This document shows positions 39,066-51,600 of a stretch of 64,000 nucleotides of DNA, piece after piece. Each line of letters begins with the position of its first letter. Position 1 is the first letter of the stretch. The position numbers and the translations under genes are program-made. The DNA comes from Paenibacillus sp. RC334 (GTDB lineage: Bacteria > Bacillota > Bacilli > Paenibacillales > Paenibacillaceae): NCBI RefSeq assembly GCF_030034735.1, contig NZ_CP125370.1, positions 5,915,553 through 5,979,552 on the forward strand. Reading direction: 5' to 3'. Under the pieces are notes generated by a model. That model was not told the origin of the DNA, made no database searches, and was given only the letters and a program-made list of their open reading frames with translations.

Positions 39066-39473
39066 GTGAGCAAAGAGCTAATCCATATCCCGGATGTGCT
39101 TCCGCACAGGTACCCGTTTCTTCTGCTGGATGGCGTGACTGGGTACGAAACATCGCAATGGGCGAAGGGGTACAAGCTTGTCACCTGGAGTGAGTGGTTT
39201 ATTACAGAGGCTAATCCATACATGCCTTCTATGTTGATCGTGGAGTCGCTCGCACAATTGGCGGCATTCGCTGCGATTGACAAAAAAGGCATTTCATATC
39301 TGACCAACCTTAATGGAGTTCGATTCCATAGCTTGGCGAAGCCAGGGGACCGAATTGATCTCCATTTTCAAGTCAACAAGCGTCGGCGGGGCTATATACT
39401 CGGAAGCGGCCGGGCTTCTGTAGGTGAGCGTTTGGTGGCTGAGGCGGAAGAAATTGTTTCACTTGATCAATGA
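39066..39473 (+). CDS. fusB: 3-hydroxyacyl-ACP dehydratase (FabZ/HotDog-like)
   Basis: 135 residues of the hot-dog fold: the catalytic-loop HRYPFLLLDGV holds the active His, and the central helix is MLIVESLAQLAAFAAI with Glu in the FabZ position. The GHFPGxP stretch between them is divergent. It would dehydrate the 3-hydroxyacyl intermediate before FusG acts; the final 3-hydroxy group of the fusaricidin tail must escape this step. The GTG start is 4 bases after the fusC stop, with GAAGGGG inside the fusC end. Confidence 0.85.
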   Translation: MSKELIHIPDVLPHRYPFLLLDGVTGYETSQWAKGYKLVTWSEWFITEANPYMPSMLIVESLAQLAAFAAIDKKGISYLTNLNGVRFHSLAKPGDRIDLHFQVNKRRRGYILGSGRASVGERLVAEAEEIVSLDQ

Positions 39474-39565
39474 GCGGAGGAAGCGCACGTTAAATGGTCC
39501 TTTTGTCCTCCTGACTGCCAGTAGCAGCGGGAGGATAATCACATCACGGAATAGGAGTGAACGAG

Positions 39566-42500
39566 ATGAATGACATGCAGTTATATGATTTAACAAATGC
39601 GCAGAAACGTATATGGTATACCGAATTACTCTATCCAGATACGTCAGTGTCACAGCTTTCCGGTACAGCCAAGATGAAGGGCCGTATCCATATCGCTGCC
39701 TTCATGCAGTCCATTAATTTGATTATCAAACAGTATGATGCGTTCCGCATTCGTATCACCTCAGTGGATGGAGTGCCTCAGCAGTATGTCGTTCCTTATG
39801 AAGAGAGACAGTTGGAGTATCTGGACCTTACTCACTATGAAAGTGTATCAGAGGTAGAAGCTTTACTTGAGCAGCACAAAAGCAAACCCCTGCAACTGCT
39901 GGATTCTGAGCTATTCCAGTTTTTGATTGTAAAGATTAGCGAGGATGAGTATTGGATTAATACCAAGATGCACCATATTATTTCTGACGGGATATCAATG
40001 GTGATCTATGGCAATCAATTGACGGAATTTTACATGCAGATCATCCAAGGAAATGAACCGACGCTGAATGACGATTGCTCCTATATTCAATATATTGCAG
40101 AAGAGAACGCATACGAGCTTTCTGACAGATACCAAAAGGACAAGGCATACTGGCTGAATAAATTTTCTGATTTACCTGAACTTACGGGTTGGAAGTCATA
40201 CAATCCGTTATCTCTAAGCACCCGCGCCGTTCGGGAGCATTTTACCGTGCCAGAGGTGCTGTATCACGAGCTGCAGGCATTTTGCCAACAGAACAGGATT
40301 TCTCTGTTCCAGTTCTTCATGGGTGCGATGTATATTTACATACACAAAGTGACGAATCAGCCGGATGTGGTGATCGGTACTTCGTTCGCTAACCGGGGGA
40401 ACAAAAAAGAGAAGCAAAAGATAGGTATGTTCGTCAGCACGGCTGCAGCCAGAACATACGTCGAAAAGGATATGGATGCGTTGAGCTTTCTGCAGGATGT
40501 AGCCAGGGATCAGATGTCAGTCCTGCGGCATCAGAAGTATCCATATAATCAGTTAATTCAGGATCTTAGAGAAATGCATGGTAACAAGGATATTCAGCGG
40601 CTTTTTGGCGTTTCAATGGAATACCGCCTTATCAATTGGGTTGATTTGGATGAGGTGCGCATTTTGACGGATTATGATTTCTGCGGTGACGAAGTGAATG
40701 ATTTCGTGCTTCATATCGTGGAGATCCTGGATGAAGGCGAGCTGGTACTGGATGTCGATTACCGGACGACGCTGTTTGAACGCAGTGAAGTAACGGACAT
40801 GGTTTCCCAGTTGCTTACGATCGCCGAGCAGATCATTCATGCACCGCAGCTTCCCATCGCAGAGGTAACCCTGCTGGGAGAAGCGGATGAGCAATCCATT
40901 TTGGCTCTCTCGGAAGGGATTGTAGCTGATTATCCGCGTGAAAAGACAATTCATGGCTTATTCGAAGAACAAGCCGAGCGCACGCCAGATCATGTTGCCG
41001 TTCAGATGGGCGAGCAGAGCATTACATATCTAGCTCTAAACGAGCAGGCTAACCAGCTTGCGAGATATTTGCGCTCCGAGGGAGTAGGAGCAGATACGCT
41101 CGTAGGGATCATGGCTGACCGTTCCTTGGAGATGATCGTCGGCATTATGGGCATTTTGAAAGCAGGAGGTGCCTATGTACCGATTGATCCCGATTATCCC
41201 GAAGAACGTATCCATTATATGCTGGAGGATTCGGGAGTCCATCTGTTGCTCACCCAAAGCCATCTATGGGAGAGTACCACATTTGACGGAAAGCTTGTGA
41301 ATCTGGACGAAGTTGCATCGTATAAAGGGGACACTTCAAATCTGGAGAGCATTTCGGGGGCGAGCAATCTTGCCTATGTTATCTATACGTCGGGTACAAC
41401 TGGCAAGCCGAAGGGAACGCTGATCGAGCATAAAAATGTAGTTCGACTGCTCTTTAACGATAAAAATTTATTTGATTTCAGCGCTCAGGATACGTGGACG
41501 CTATTCCATTCGTTCTGCTTCGATTTTTCGGTTTGGGAGATGTATGGAGCCCTTCTCTACGGAGGAAAATTGGTGATTGTTCCGTCTCTTACAGCCAAGA
41601 GTCCAGCAGCTTTCCTGGAGTTGTTGAAAGACAACAAAGTCACCATTTTGAATCAGACGCCGACGTATTTTTATCAGGTGATACAGGAAGAACTGGCGCA
41701 CTCTTCGACAGAGCTTAGTCTTAGAAAAATCATTTTTGGTGGAGAGGCCTTAAGCCCATCTCTTCTGGGAAACTGGCGGTTTAAGTATCCTGATGTGCAA
41801 CTGATTAATATGTATGGAATTACGGAAACAACGGTCCATGTCACCTACAAGGAAATCACGGAACGTGAGATTGAAGCGGGGAAAAGCAATATTGGCAGAA
41901 CAATTCCGACACTTAGCGCTTACATTTTCGATGAGCAAAGACGTCTGCAGCCTGTCGGGGTTCCAGGGGAGCTATACATCGCGGGCGACGGTCTTGCCCG
42001 AGGGTATTTGAACCGTGCAGAGTTAACAGCCGAGAAATTCGTAGAGCATCCGTTTCGGGCGGGAGAGCGAATGTACCGTACTGGCGATCTGGCTCGCTGG
42101 TTGCCTGATGGTAATATCGAATATTTGGGCCGGATCGACCATCAAGTCAAAATACGTGGCTACCGAATTGAGCTTGGCGAGGTGGAAGCCCAAATTCTCA
42201 AGGTTTCGAATGTACGGGAAACGATTGTCCTTGCAAGGGACGACGAACAGGGACAAAAATTGCTTTGCGCCTACTACGTTGCCTCCACCGACCTTTCGCC
42301 GAGCGAATTGAGGTCTCAGCTGGCCGTAGAACTACCAGCTTATATGATCCCTTCTTATTTTGTCCGGCTGGAGCAAATGCCGCTTACGCCAAATGGCAAG
42401 CTCGATCGCCGCGCGCTGCCAGCTCCTGAGGGCAGTGTACAATCCAGCGAGGTTTATTTGGCTCCGAGAACTGCTGCGGAAGCGCAGCTAGTGCTAATCT

Positions 42501-42690
42501 GGCAGGATATTCTGGGAGTTGCCCGCGTCGGCGTTAGAGATAATTTCTTTGAAATTGGTGGTCACTCCTTGCGGGCGACATTGCTCGTTTCACGGATTCA
42601 AAAAGAGTTGGGGGGCAGCCTTTCGTTGCGGGAAGTGTTTCAGTGGCCTACGGTCGAGTCCATGGCACGACTGGTGAAAGAACGCATTCC
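39566..42690 (+). other. NRPS module 1: C(starter)-A(Thr)-T
   Basis: The first condensation domain has HHIISDG (His codons at 39971) and no upstream module, so it acts as the lipo-initiation domain that joins the fatty acid to residue 1. The adenylation signature ([28 protein letters not shown]) gives DFWNIGMVHK, the threonine code. The carrier motif is EIGGHSL. There is no epimerase, so L-Thr is expected, whose side-chain hydroxyl closes the ring in fusaricidins. Confidence 0.88.
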
Positions 42691-45600
42691 GACTGTGTAT
42701 GAATCCATCCCACGGGCGGAGGAAAGCGAAGCTTACCCCGTGTCCTCAGCACAGAAGCGGTTATTTGTGTTGAGACAAATGGACGGAGGAGAGCTCAGCT
42801 ACAATATGCCTGGAGCATTCACAGTGGACGGGCCGTTGGATCGCGTTCGGCTGGAATCTGCGTTCCAGGCACTGATCCAGCGTCACGAATCCCTGAGAAC
42901 CGGCTTCTATATGAAGGATGGAGAGCTTGTTCAGCGTGTGCATAGGGATGTGCCGTTCGCGTTGGACTACACAGAAGCTTCGGTGGAGGAGACGGATACG
43001 CTCGTACGCAGCTTTATCCGTGCCTTTGATCTCAGCCAGGCCCCATTACTGCGTGTTGGCTTGGTGAAGCTGGAAGAGGAACGTCATCTGTTGCTGTTTG
43101 ATATGCACCATATCATTTCGGATGGGGTCTCCATTCAAATACTGGTGGAAGAACTCACCTCATTGTATCAGGGAGAACAGCTGCCAGAACTGCACATCCA
43201 GTACAAGGATTATGCTGTATGGCAACGGGAGCATTCAGAGAACCAGTGGAAAGAGCTTGAAGCATACTGGCTGCAGGCTTTTGAAGGGGAACTGCCTGTA
43301 CTTGATTTGCCTACGGATTATCAAAGACCTTCTGTTCGCAGCTTCGAGGGTAGCCGAATTGATTTTACATTGGATGCGTCCGGCAATAAGGCAATACAGG
43401 AACTCGCATCCCGTACAGGTACTACGCTGTATATGGTATTGCTGGCTGCTTATTCGGTCCTGTTGCACAAATATACGGGGCAGGAGGACATCATCGTAGG
43501 TTCTCCGGTGGCCGGAAGACCGCAAGCGGAGCTTGAGAGCATCATCGGGATGTTTGTCAATACACTGGCTATGCGCAGCTACCCGGCGGGAGACAAGACA
43601 TTTCAGGATTATCTTCTCGAAATCAAGGAAACGGCGCTCAAGGCGTTCGAGCATCAGGACTATCCTTTGGAAAAACTGATTGAGAAGCTGGGTATAGGAC
43701 GTGATGTCAGCCGCAATCCACTCTTTGATACTCTGTTGGTATTGCAAAATACGGAGCAGGCAGAGCAGGACATGGGCGGGCTGCGCTTTACTCCTTACCC
43801 GCTGGAGACCGTTACAGCCAAATTTGACCTGTCACTTAATGTAGAGGAGCAGGGGGCAGAGCTAGCTTTTGGTTTGGAGTATAGCACGGTTTTATATCAG
43901 CGAGAGAGTGTAGAGCGACTTGCTATGCACTTGCTTCGGGTTCTGCATGCGGTCGCTGTCAATCCCCAGTTAAAGCTGGCGGAGATTGAGATGATCACAC
44001 CGGAGGAGAAGGTGCAGATCATTGAAGAATTCAACGCGACATCGGCTCCTTATCCAAGTGAGAAGACTATTCATGAGCTGTTCGCAGAGCAAGTAAAACG
44101 TACACCGGAGCAGACGGCGCTTGTATTCGGCAACGTCCAGCTAACCTACCTCGAATTGGAAGAGAAGGCGGGGCGGCTGGCCCAAACACTGCGTCGCTTG
44201 GGAACGTTGAGGGAGCAGCCTGTGGCCGTGATGGGCGGACGAAGCATCGAGATGGTCATTGGTATGCTCGCGGTGCTTCAGGCAGGTGGAGCCTATGTGC
44301 CGATTGATCCTGATTACCCGGAAGATCGGGTTCGTTATATGCTTAATGATTCCGACGCCAAGCTATTATTGGTGCAAAAGGGCGAGCTTATAAGTGTAGA
44401 CTACGGTATACCGATTGTCGATCTTAGCAGTGAAGAGGCCTATGCAGCTGAACCTGCCCGGCCGGAGACTGCTCAGGGATCGCAGGGGCTTGCTTATGTC
44501 ATCTATACATCGGGTACGACAGGTAGACCGAAGGGCGTTATGGTTGAACACCGGAACGTGGTCCGTCTGGTCAAAGAGACCAACTATGTGGAGTTGAATG
44601 AATCCACACGAATTTTGCAGACAGGAGCCGTGGCCTTTGATGCTTCTACATTCGAAATATGGGGAGCGTTGCTTAATGGTGGGCAGCTCTATTTCGTAGA
44701 GAATGACGACATTCTGATTGCTGATAGGCTCAAAGCGGCTATTGCCAAGTATGGGATTACGACATTGTGGCTTACTTCACCGCTTTTCAATCAGCTTTCC
44801 CTGCAAGATGAGTACCTGTTCAGAGGGCTAAAAACATTGCTAGTCGGCGGTGACGTACTGTCCATATCTCATATGAACCGTGTGACCGAGGCCAATCCTG
44901 ATCTTGTCCCTATCAATTGCTATGGTCCGACAGAGAATACGACCTTCTCCACCACCTACAAGATTCCGTGTCATGCCGAAGGGGTCGTGCCGATTGGTCG
45001 CCCAATTAGTAATTCGACCGCTTATGTGGTCAATGGATCGCTTCAATTACAACCCATTGGTGCTTGGGGCGAACTAATTGTCGGCGGTGAAGGTGTAGCA
45101 CGCGGATATCTCAATCGTCCTGATCTCACAGCAGAGAAATTTGTCCCTAGTCCTGTCAAGGACGGAGAATCATGCTACCGAACTGGGGATTTGGTACGCT
45201 GGCTTCCAGATGGGAATTTGGAGTTTAAAGGAAGAATTGATGAGCAGGTCAAAATACGTGGTTACCGCATCGAACTCCCTGAAATCGAGGCCCAACTGGC
45301 CAAGGTGGAGTCAGTAATCGACGCCGTAGTGGTCGTTCGCGCGGATGAGCTTGGAGAGAAGCAGCTTTGCGCTTATTATGTGGCGGATCGTACGCTCACG
45401 GCAGGCGAAGTACGTCTTTCCCTATCGCAGGTACTTCCGGGCTATATGATTCCATCCTACTTTATCCAGATGGATCGTATGCCATTAACGTCAAACGGAA
45501 AAGTGGACCGCAGATCTCTGCCAGCTCCTCAAGTGGGTGCGCATACGGGACGGAAGTATACGGCTCCCCGTACACCGGCGGAAGAAGCCTTGGCGTCTGT

Positions 45601-48600
45601 TTGGCAAGGGGTGCTGGGTGCCGAGCAGGTGGGGATCCATGACAATTTCTTTGAATTGGGAGGAGACTCCATTAAGGCCATTCAGGTTTCGTCACGGTTA
45701 CTACAGGCTGGTTATCGGTTAGAGATGAAGGAACTGTTCAAATCTCCAACCATTGCGGAGCTAAGCGCGCAAATACAAACGGCTGTGCACATGGCTGAAC
45801 AAGGAACTGTGCGTGGATCGGCCTCCTTGACTCCAGTCCAGCAGTGGTTCTTTGGACGGAAGCAGGCAGAGCCGCATCACTTCAATCAAGCGGTCATGCT
45901 GTACCGTGAACAGGGATTTGAGGAAAAGGCCTTGCACCATGTGCTGAAAAAACTCGCTCAGCACCATGACGCCCTCCGCATGGTTTTTCGTCAGACAGAA
46001 CAAGGCTACGAGGCTTGGAATCGTGGTCTTGAAGAAGGAGAGCTTTATAGCCTGCAAACCGCTGATTTACGGAATGAATCCAATCCGGTCGCAGCCATTA
46101 CAGTGTTGTCGGACGACATTCAGCGCAGCATCAATCTGGCAGAGGGTCCGCTGTTGAAGCTAGGACTTTTCCATTGTCAGGATGGAGACCATCTCCTGAT
46201 CGTGATCCACCATTTGGTGGTGGACGGAGTATCCTGGCGGATTTTGTTTGAGGATATCGCAGCGGGCTATGAACAGGTGACTCAAGGACAGGTGCTGACA
46301 TTCCCGCAGAAGACGGACGCTTTCCGTGACTGGGGTGATGCTCTTTCCCGTTATTCGGAAAGCCCGGCAATCGAAATTCATCAGGCGTATTGGAAAGACC
46401 TGGAAAGACAGAAACTTGAGCAGTTACCGAAGGATGAGGCTGTAGAAAGCCTTCTTTTACGGGATAGCGAAGTGGTAACAGCACAATGGACTGTAGAAGA
46501 AACCGACCAACTGCTGAGAAAAGCCCACCGTGCTTACCAAACGGAGACGAACGATCTGCTATTGACCGCTCTGGGCATGGCGGTATCCAAGTGGTCCGGC
46601 ATTGGAAAGATTGCTGTGAATCTCGAAGGCCACGGTCGTGAACCGATTATACCGAATATCGACATTACCCGTACCGTCGGCTGGTTTACAAGCCAATATC
46701 CGGTGATTTTAGACTTGGGCGATGACCCGGAAGTGGCAGCCTTGATCAAGTCTGTGAAAGAAGGGCTGCGCCGAATTCCGAACAAAGGCATCGGATATGG
46801 GTTACTCAAAACCATGGCAAGTCAGGTGGACGCAGACAGCTGCAGCTTGCAGCCTGAGATTTCTTTTAACTACCTGGGGCAATTTGATCAGGATTTGCAG
46901 GGAAGCTCGTTGCAGATTTCTCCTTATCCGACCGGAAGCGCCCAAAGCTTGTTGGAGGAACCAGCCTATACGCTAGATATCAATGGCATGGTGACGGATG
47001 GAGCCCTGACTCTGACGATTACTTATAACGGAAAACAGTATAAGTCATCTACGATGGAACAACTCGCTGGATATATTGAAGACAGCTTGCGCGAGCTTCT
47101 TCATCATTGCGTAACCCAAGAGAGATCGGTATTGACACCAAGCGACGTGCTTGCGAAAGGGCTGAGCATTGCTGATTTGGAAGAGCTTTCTAAGCAAACC
47201 AGCCACATAGGTGATATTGAGAATGTATACAGTCTGACGCCGATGCAGAAGGGCATGCTGTTTCATGATATGTTTGAGCCGCATACAGGTGCTTATTTCG
47301 AGCAGGCTGCCTTTGACTTTAAGGGTAGCTTTGATCCGGCCGCCTTTGGACACAGTCTGGATGCAGTGGTGGAGCGTCATGCCATCCTGCGCACGAACTT
47401 TTATAGCGGATGGGGTAGCGAGCCTTTACAGGTTGTATTTCGGCACAGAGGCGCCAAACTGGTGTACGAAGATCTGCGGGAGATGAACGCAACGCAGCGC
47501 GAAGCTTATTTGAAGACGTTTGCTGCAAAGGACAAAGCACAGGGCTTCAACCTGTCTGAAGATGAGCTTCTCCGTGTTTCGATTTTGTGCACAGGTGAAG
47601 ATAGCTTCCGTCTTTTGTGGAGCTTTCACCACATCGTCATGGATGGATGGTGTGTTCCGTTAATTACGCAGGAGGTATTTGAGCATTATTTTGCCCTCCT
47701 GGAAGGAAGAGCACCTCAATTGGCGGAGGTTCAGCCGTATAGTCGATACATCGAATGGCTGGAACAGCAGGATGAAGCAGCTGCGGCCAACTATTGGAGC
47801 CGTTATCTGGCTGGTTATGACCAGCAGACGCTTTTACCTCAAGTCGGGGAAGCAAGTATAGGGGAAGGTTATCTATCAGAGAAACTGAATTACACCCTCG
47901 ACAGGGAATTGACCGGGCGTCTGGAAAAGGTAGCCAGAGACGCTCATGTCACGATGAATATATTGCTGCAATCCATCTGGGGCATTGCGCTTCAACGATA
48001 CAACGGTAGCCGAGATGTCGTATATGGAAGCGTAGTATCAGGAAGACCAGCAGAAATCCCGGGCATTGATCGGATGATCGGTTTGTTCATCAATACGATT
48101 CCAGTTCGTGTGAAGACGGAAGAAAATCTCCCCTTCAATGTCCTGATGAAGCAGCAGCAGGAACAATATATGGCTTCTCATATGTATGACACCTACCCAC
48201 TGTTTGAGATTCAGGCTCAGACCGATCAGAAGCAGGATTTAATCTCACATATTATGGTATTTGAGAACTATCCTGTCGAGGAGGAGGTAGAGCGTCTGGG
48301 TGGTGGCGAGGCTGCCTTTGAGATTGAGGACGCGGAGCTTCTTGAGCAAACGAACTACGATTTTAACCTGATCGTCCTGCCGGGTGAAGAGATGAAATTG
48401 CTTTTCCAATACAATACGCTCGTCTATGACTCATCCAATATAGAGCGAATCAGGGGACATCTGGTTCACCTTATGGAACAAATTGTGAAGAACCCTGGAA
48501 TATCCGTGGATGCTCTGGAACTGGTCACGCCGCAAGAGAGAGACCACATCCTGAACATATGGAAAGATATCGCAGTCCCATATGAGCATTATGCCGAGCT

Positions 48601-51600
48601 TCATGCACAAGCACAGACTGCACCTATTGGCCAACCTAACGTATACATTGTGGATGACCATTTCAGGTTGCTGCCTGTCGGTGTCGCTGGCGAGCTATGC
48701 ATCGCAGGTGTCGGATTTACGCGGGAGCATCATAACCATCCTGAATTAACGGATGAAAAGTTCGTGGACAATCCGTTTGCTCCAGGGGAGCGCATGTATC
48801 GTACGGGTGACTTGGCTCGTTGGTTGCCGGATGGCACGATCCAGTACCTGGGCCGAGTCGACCATCAGGTCAAAATCCGCGGCTACCGGGTCGAGCTGAG
48901 CGAGGTAGAAGCGCAAATGCTCAAAGTGCAATCTGTTCAGGATGTTGTGGTCATGGCTGTAGAGGGTGATGACGGTCACAAGGATCTATTCGCTTACTTC
49001 GTAGCTGACCAGACGATTGAAATAAGTGAGTTACGAGCGGTTCTATCGGAGCTGTTACCGGTGTATATGATTCCCTCCCACTTCGTGCAATTGGAAAATC
49101 CGTTACTGACGCCAAGCGGAAAAATAGATCGAAAAGCGTTGCAGGGAGAGCGCGGATGGGCAGTTGCTTCATCTGTAGCTCCAAAGACACCTGTGGAAAT
49201 TCAATTAGCTAAAATCTGGCAAGAGGTGTTGGGTGTAGAGAACGCGGGAGTGAAGGATAATTTCTTCCATTTTGGAGGTCACTCACTGCGTGCAGCCCTG
49301 CTAGTCTCACGAATTCGCAAGGAAATGAACCGTGAGATTAGTCTGAGAGAGGTGTTCCAGTCACCTACAATTGAAGGATTGGCTTATGCCATTGAGGGCT
49401 ACACACCGCTCGATTTTGAGGAAATTCCTACGGCTGGACTACGTGAGCACTACCCATTGTCCTCAAGCCAAAAACGGCTGTTTATTCTAAGTCAGCTGGA
49501 AGGCGGAGAGCTGAGCTACAATATGCCGGGTATCCTTACGGTTGAGGGAGCCTTGGATCGGGAACGGCTGGAGCAGGCATTCCGTCGCCTGATTCATCGC
49601 CATGGGTCGCTGCGTACCCGTTTTGTGACTGTTAACGGTGAACCCGTACAGCAGATCCTGACGGATGTACCATTTACTGTGGAATATGCGGAGTTGAGCG
49701 GGGAAGAGGCAGAAGCTTCCGTTCAGCAATTTGTCCGTCCTTTCGATCTTGGCGAAGCTCCATTGCTGCGGGTCGGCCTTATCCGAATTGCGCATGAGCG
49801 CCATTTACTGTTGTTTGATATGCATCATATTGTCTCAGATGGTGTTTCTATGAATATTCTTATAGAAGAGTTTCTCCGCTTCTACCAAGAGGAGGGCTTA
49901 TTACCTGCACTACAGATCCAGTACACAGACTATGCGGTATTTCAGCAGGAGCAACTCGGAAGCGAACGTCTCAAAGCCCAGGAAGCTTACTGGCTGGATG
50001 CATTCCGCGGAAGCTTGCCAGTGCTGGATTTGCCGGGGGATGAAGTCCGTCCTGCGGTGCGAAGCTTTGCGGGGGACCGGATCGACTTCCGTATTGATTC
50101 TTCTCTGAGCGGTTCACTCCAGGAGCTGGCTACCCGGACGGGTTCTACTCTGTTCATGGTACTGCTGGCAGCCTATACAGCGCTCTTGCACAAGTACACA
50201 GGTCAGGAAGATGTCATTGTCGGCTCACCTGTGGCGGGAAGATCCCATGCGACACTCGAAGGTCTCATCGGTATGTTCGTCGGCACACTGGCACTGCGTA
50301 CTTATCCAGAAGGGGAGAAGTCTTTCGAGACTTATTTGCAGGAAGTGAAGGAAACAGCGCTGCAGGCGTATGAAAACCAGGATTATCCGTTCGAGGAGCT
50401 GGTAGAAAAGCTGGAGCTTCAGCGTGACCTGAGCCGCAACCCGTTATTTGATACCATGTTTGTCCTGCAAAATATCGAGCAGGGAGAACAAGAAATAGAG
50501 AGATTGCGTTTCACTCCTTACGATAATGTACATCCTGCTGCCAAGTTTGACCTCACGCTGACCGTAAGTGAAGCGGATGGGGCATTGGATTGCACGCTTG
50601 AGTACTCGACTGCGATCTACAAGCGAGAGACTGCTGAACGAATGACAGGTCATTTTGTACAGCTTATTCGGGAAGCAACCGCCAATCCGGCGATGCCGTT
50701 GTCATCCCTTGATATCGTGACACCTCAGGAAAAATCAAAGCTGATGCAGGAGTCGGCCGAAGCCAGAGCAGATTATCCTCGTGACAAGACGATTCATGCG
50801 TTGTTCGAGGAACAGGCTGCTCATACTCCGAATGCAGTAGCAGTCGTATGTGAAGAGGCAACCCTGTCCTACAGCGAGCTGAACGAACGGGCAAACAGAC
50901 TTGCCAGAACGCTCCGCGAGCGTGGCCTCCAACCAGATGGTTTGGCTGGAATCATGGCCGATCGTTCCCTCGAAATGGTCGTCGGGATTTTGGCCATCTT
51001 GAAGGCGGGCGGGGCCTATGTCCCTGTGGACCCTGAATATCCGGAGGACCGCATTCGCTTTATGCTGGAGGATTCGGGAGCCAAGCTATTGCTGACACAA
51101 GCACATCTGGAGAAACGCGTCTCCTTCGCCGGGGACATCATCAATCTGGACGAGACGGCTTCCTACAAGAAAGATATCTCAAACTTGAAGCCTGCAGCCG
51201 GACCGGAGCATCTTGCCTATGTCATCTACACATCGGGTACGACAGGCAAGCCCAAGGGAACGCTGATCGAGCACAAAAATGTAGTTCGCCTACTCTTTAA
51301 TGATAAAAATTTGTTTGATTTCGGTCCTCAGGATACGTGGACACTGTTCCATTCATTCTGCTTTGACTTCTCCGTATGGGAAATGTATGGGGCATTGCTG
51401 AATGGAGGACGTCTGGTCATCGTTCCATCGCTTACGGCGAAGAGTCCGGATCGATTCTTGCAATTGCTTAAGGACCAGAAGGTCACCGTCTTGAACCAGA
51501 CGCCGACATACTTCTACCAGTTACTACAGGAAGAGCTTGCTCATCACGCGGCAGAGCTGAGCCTCCGCATGATTATCTTTGGTGGAGAGGCATTAAGCCC

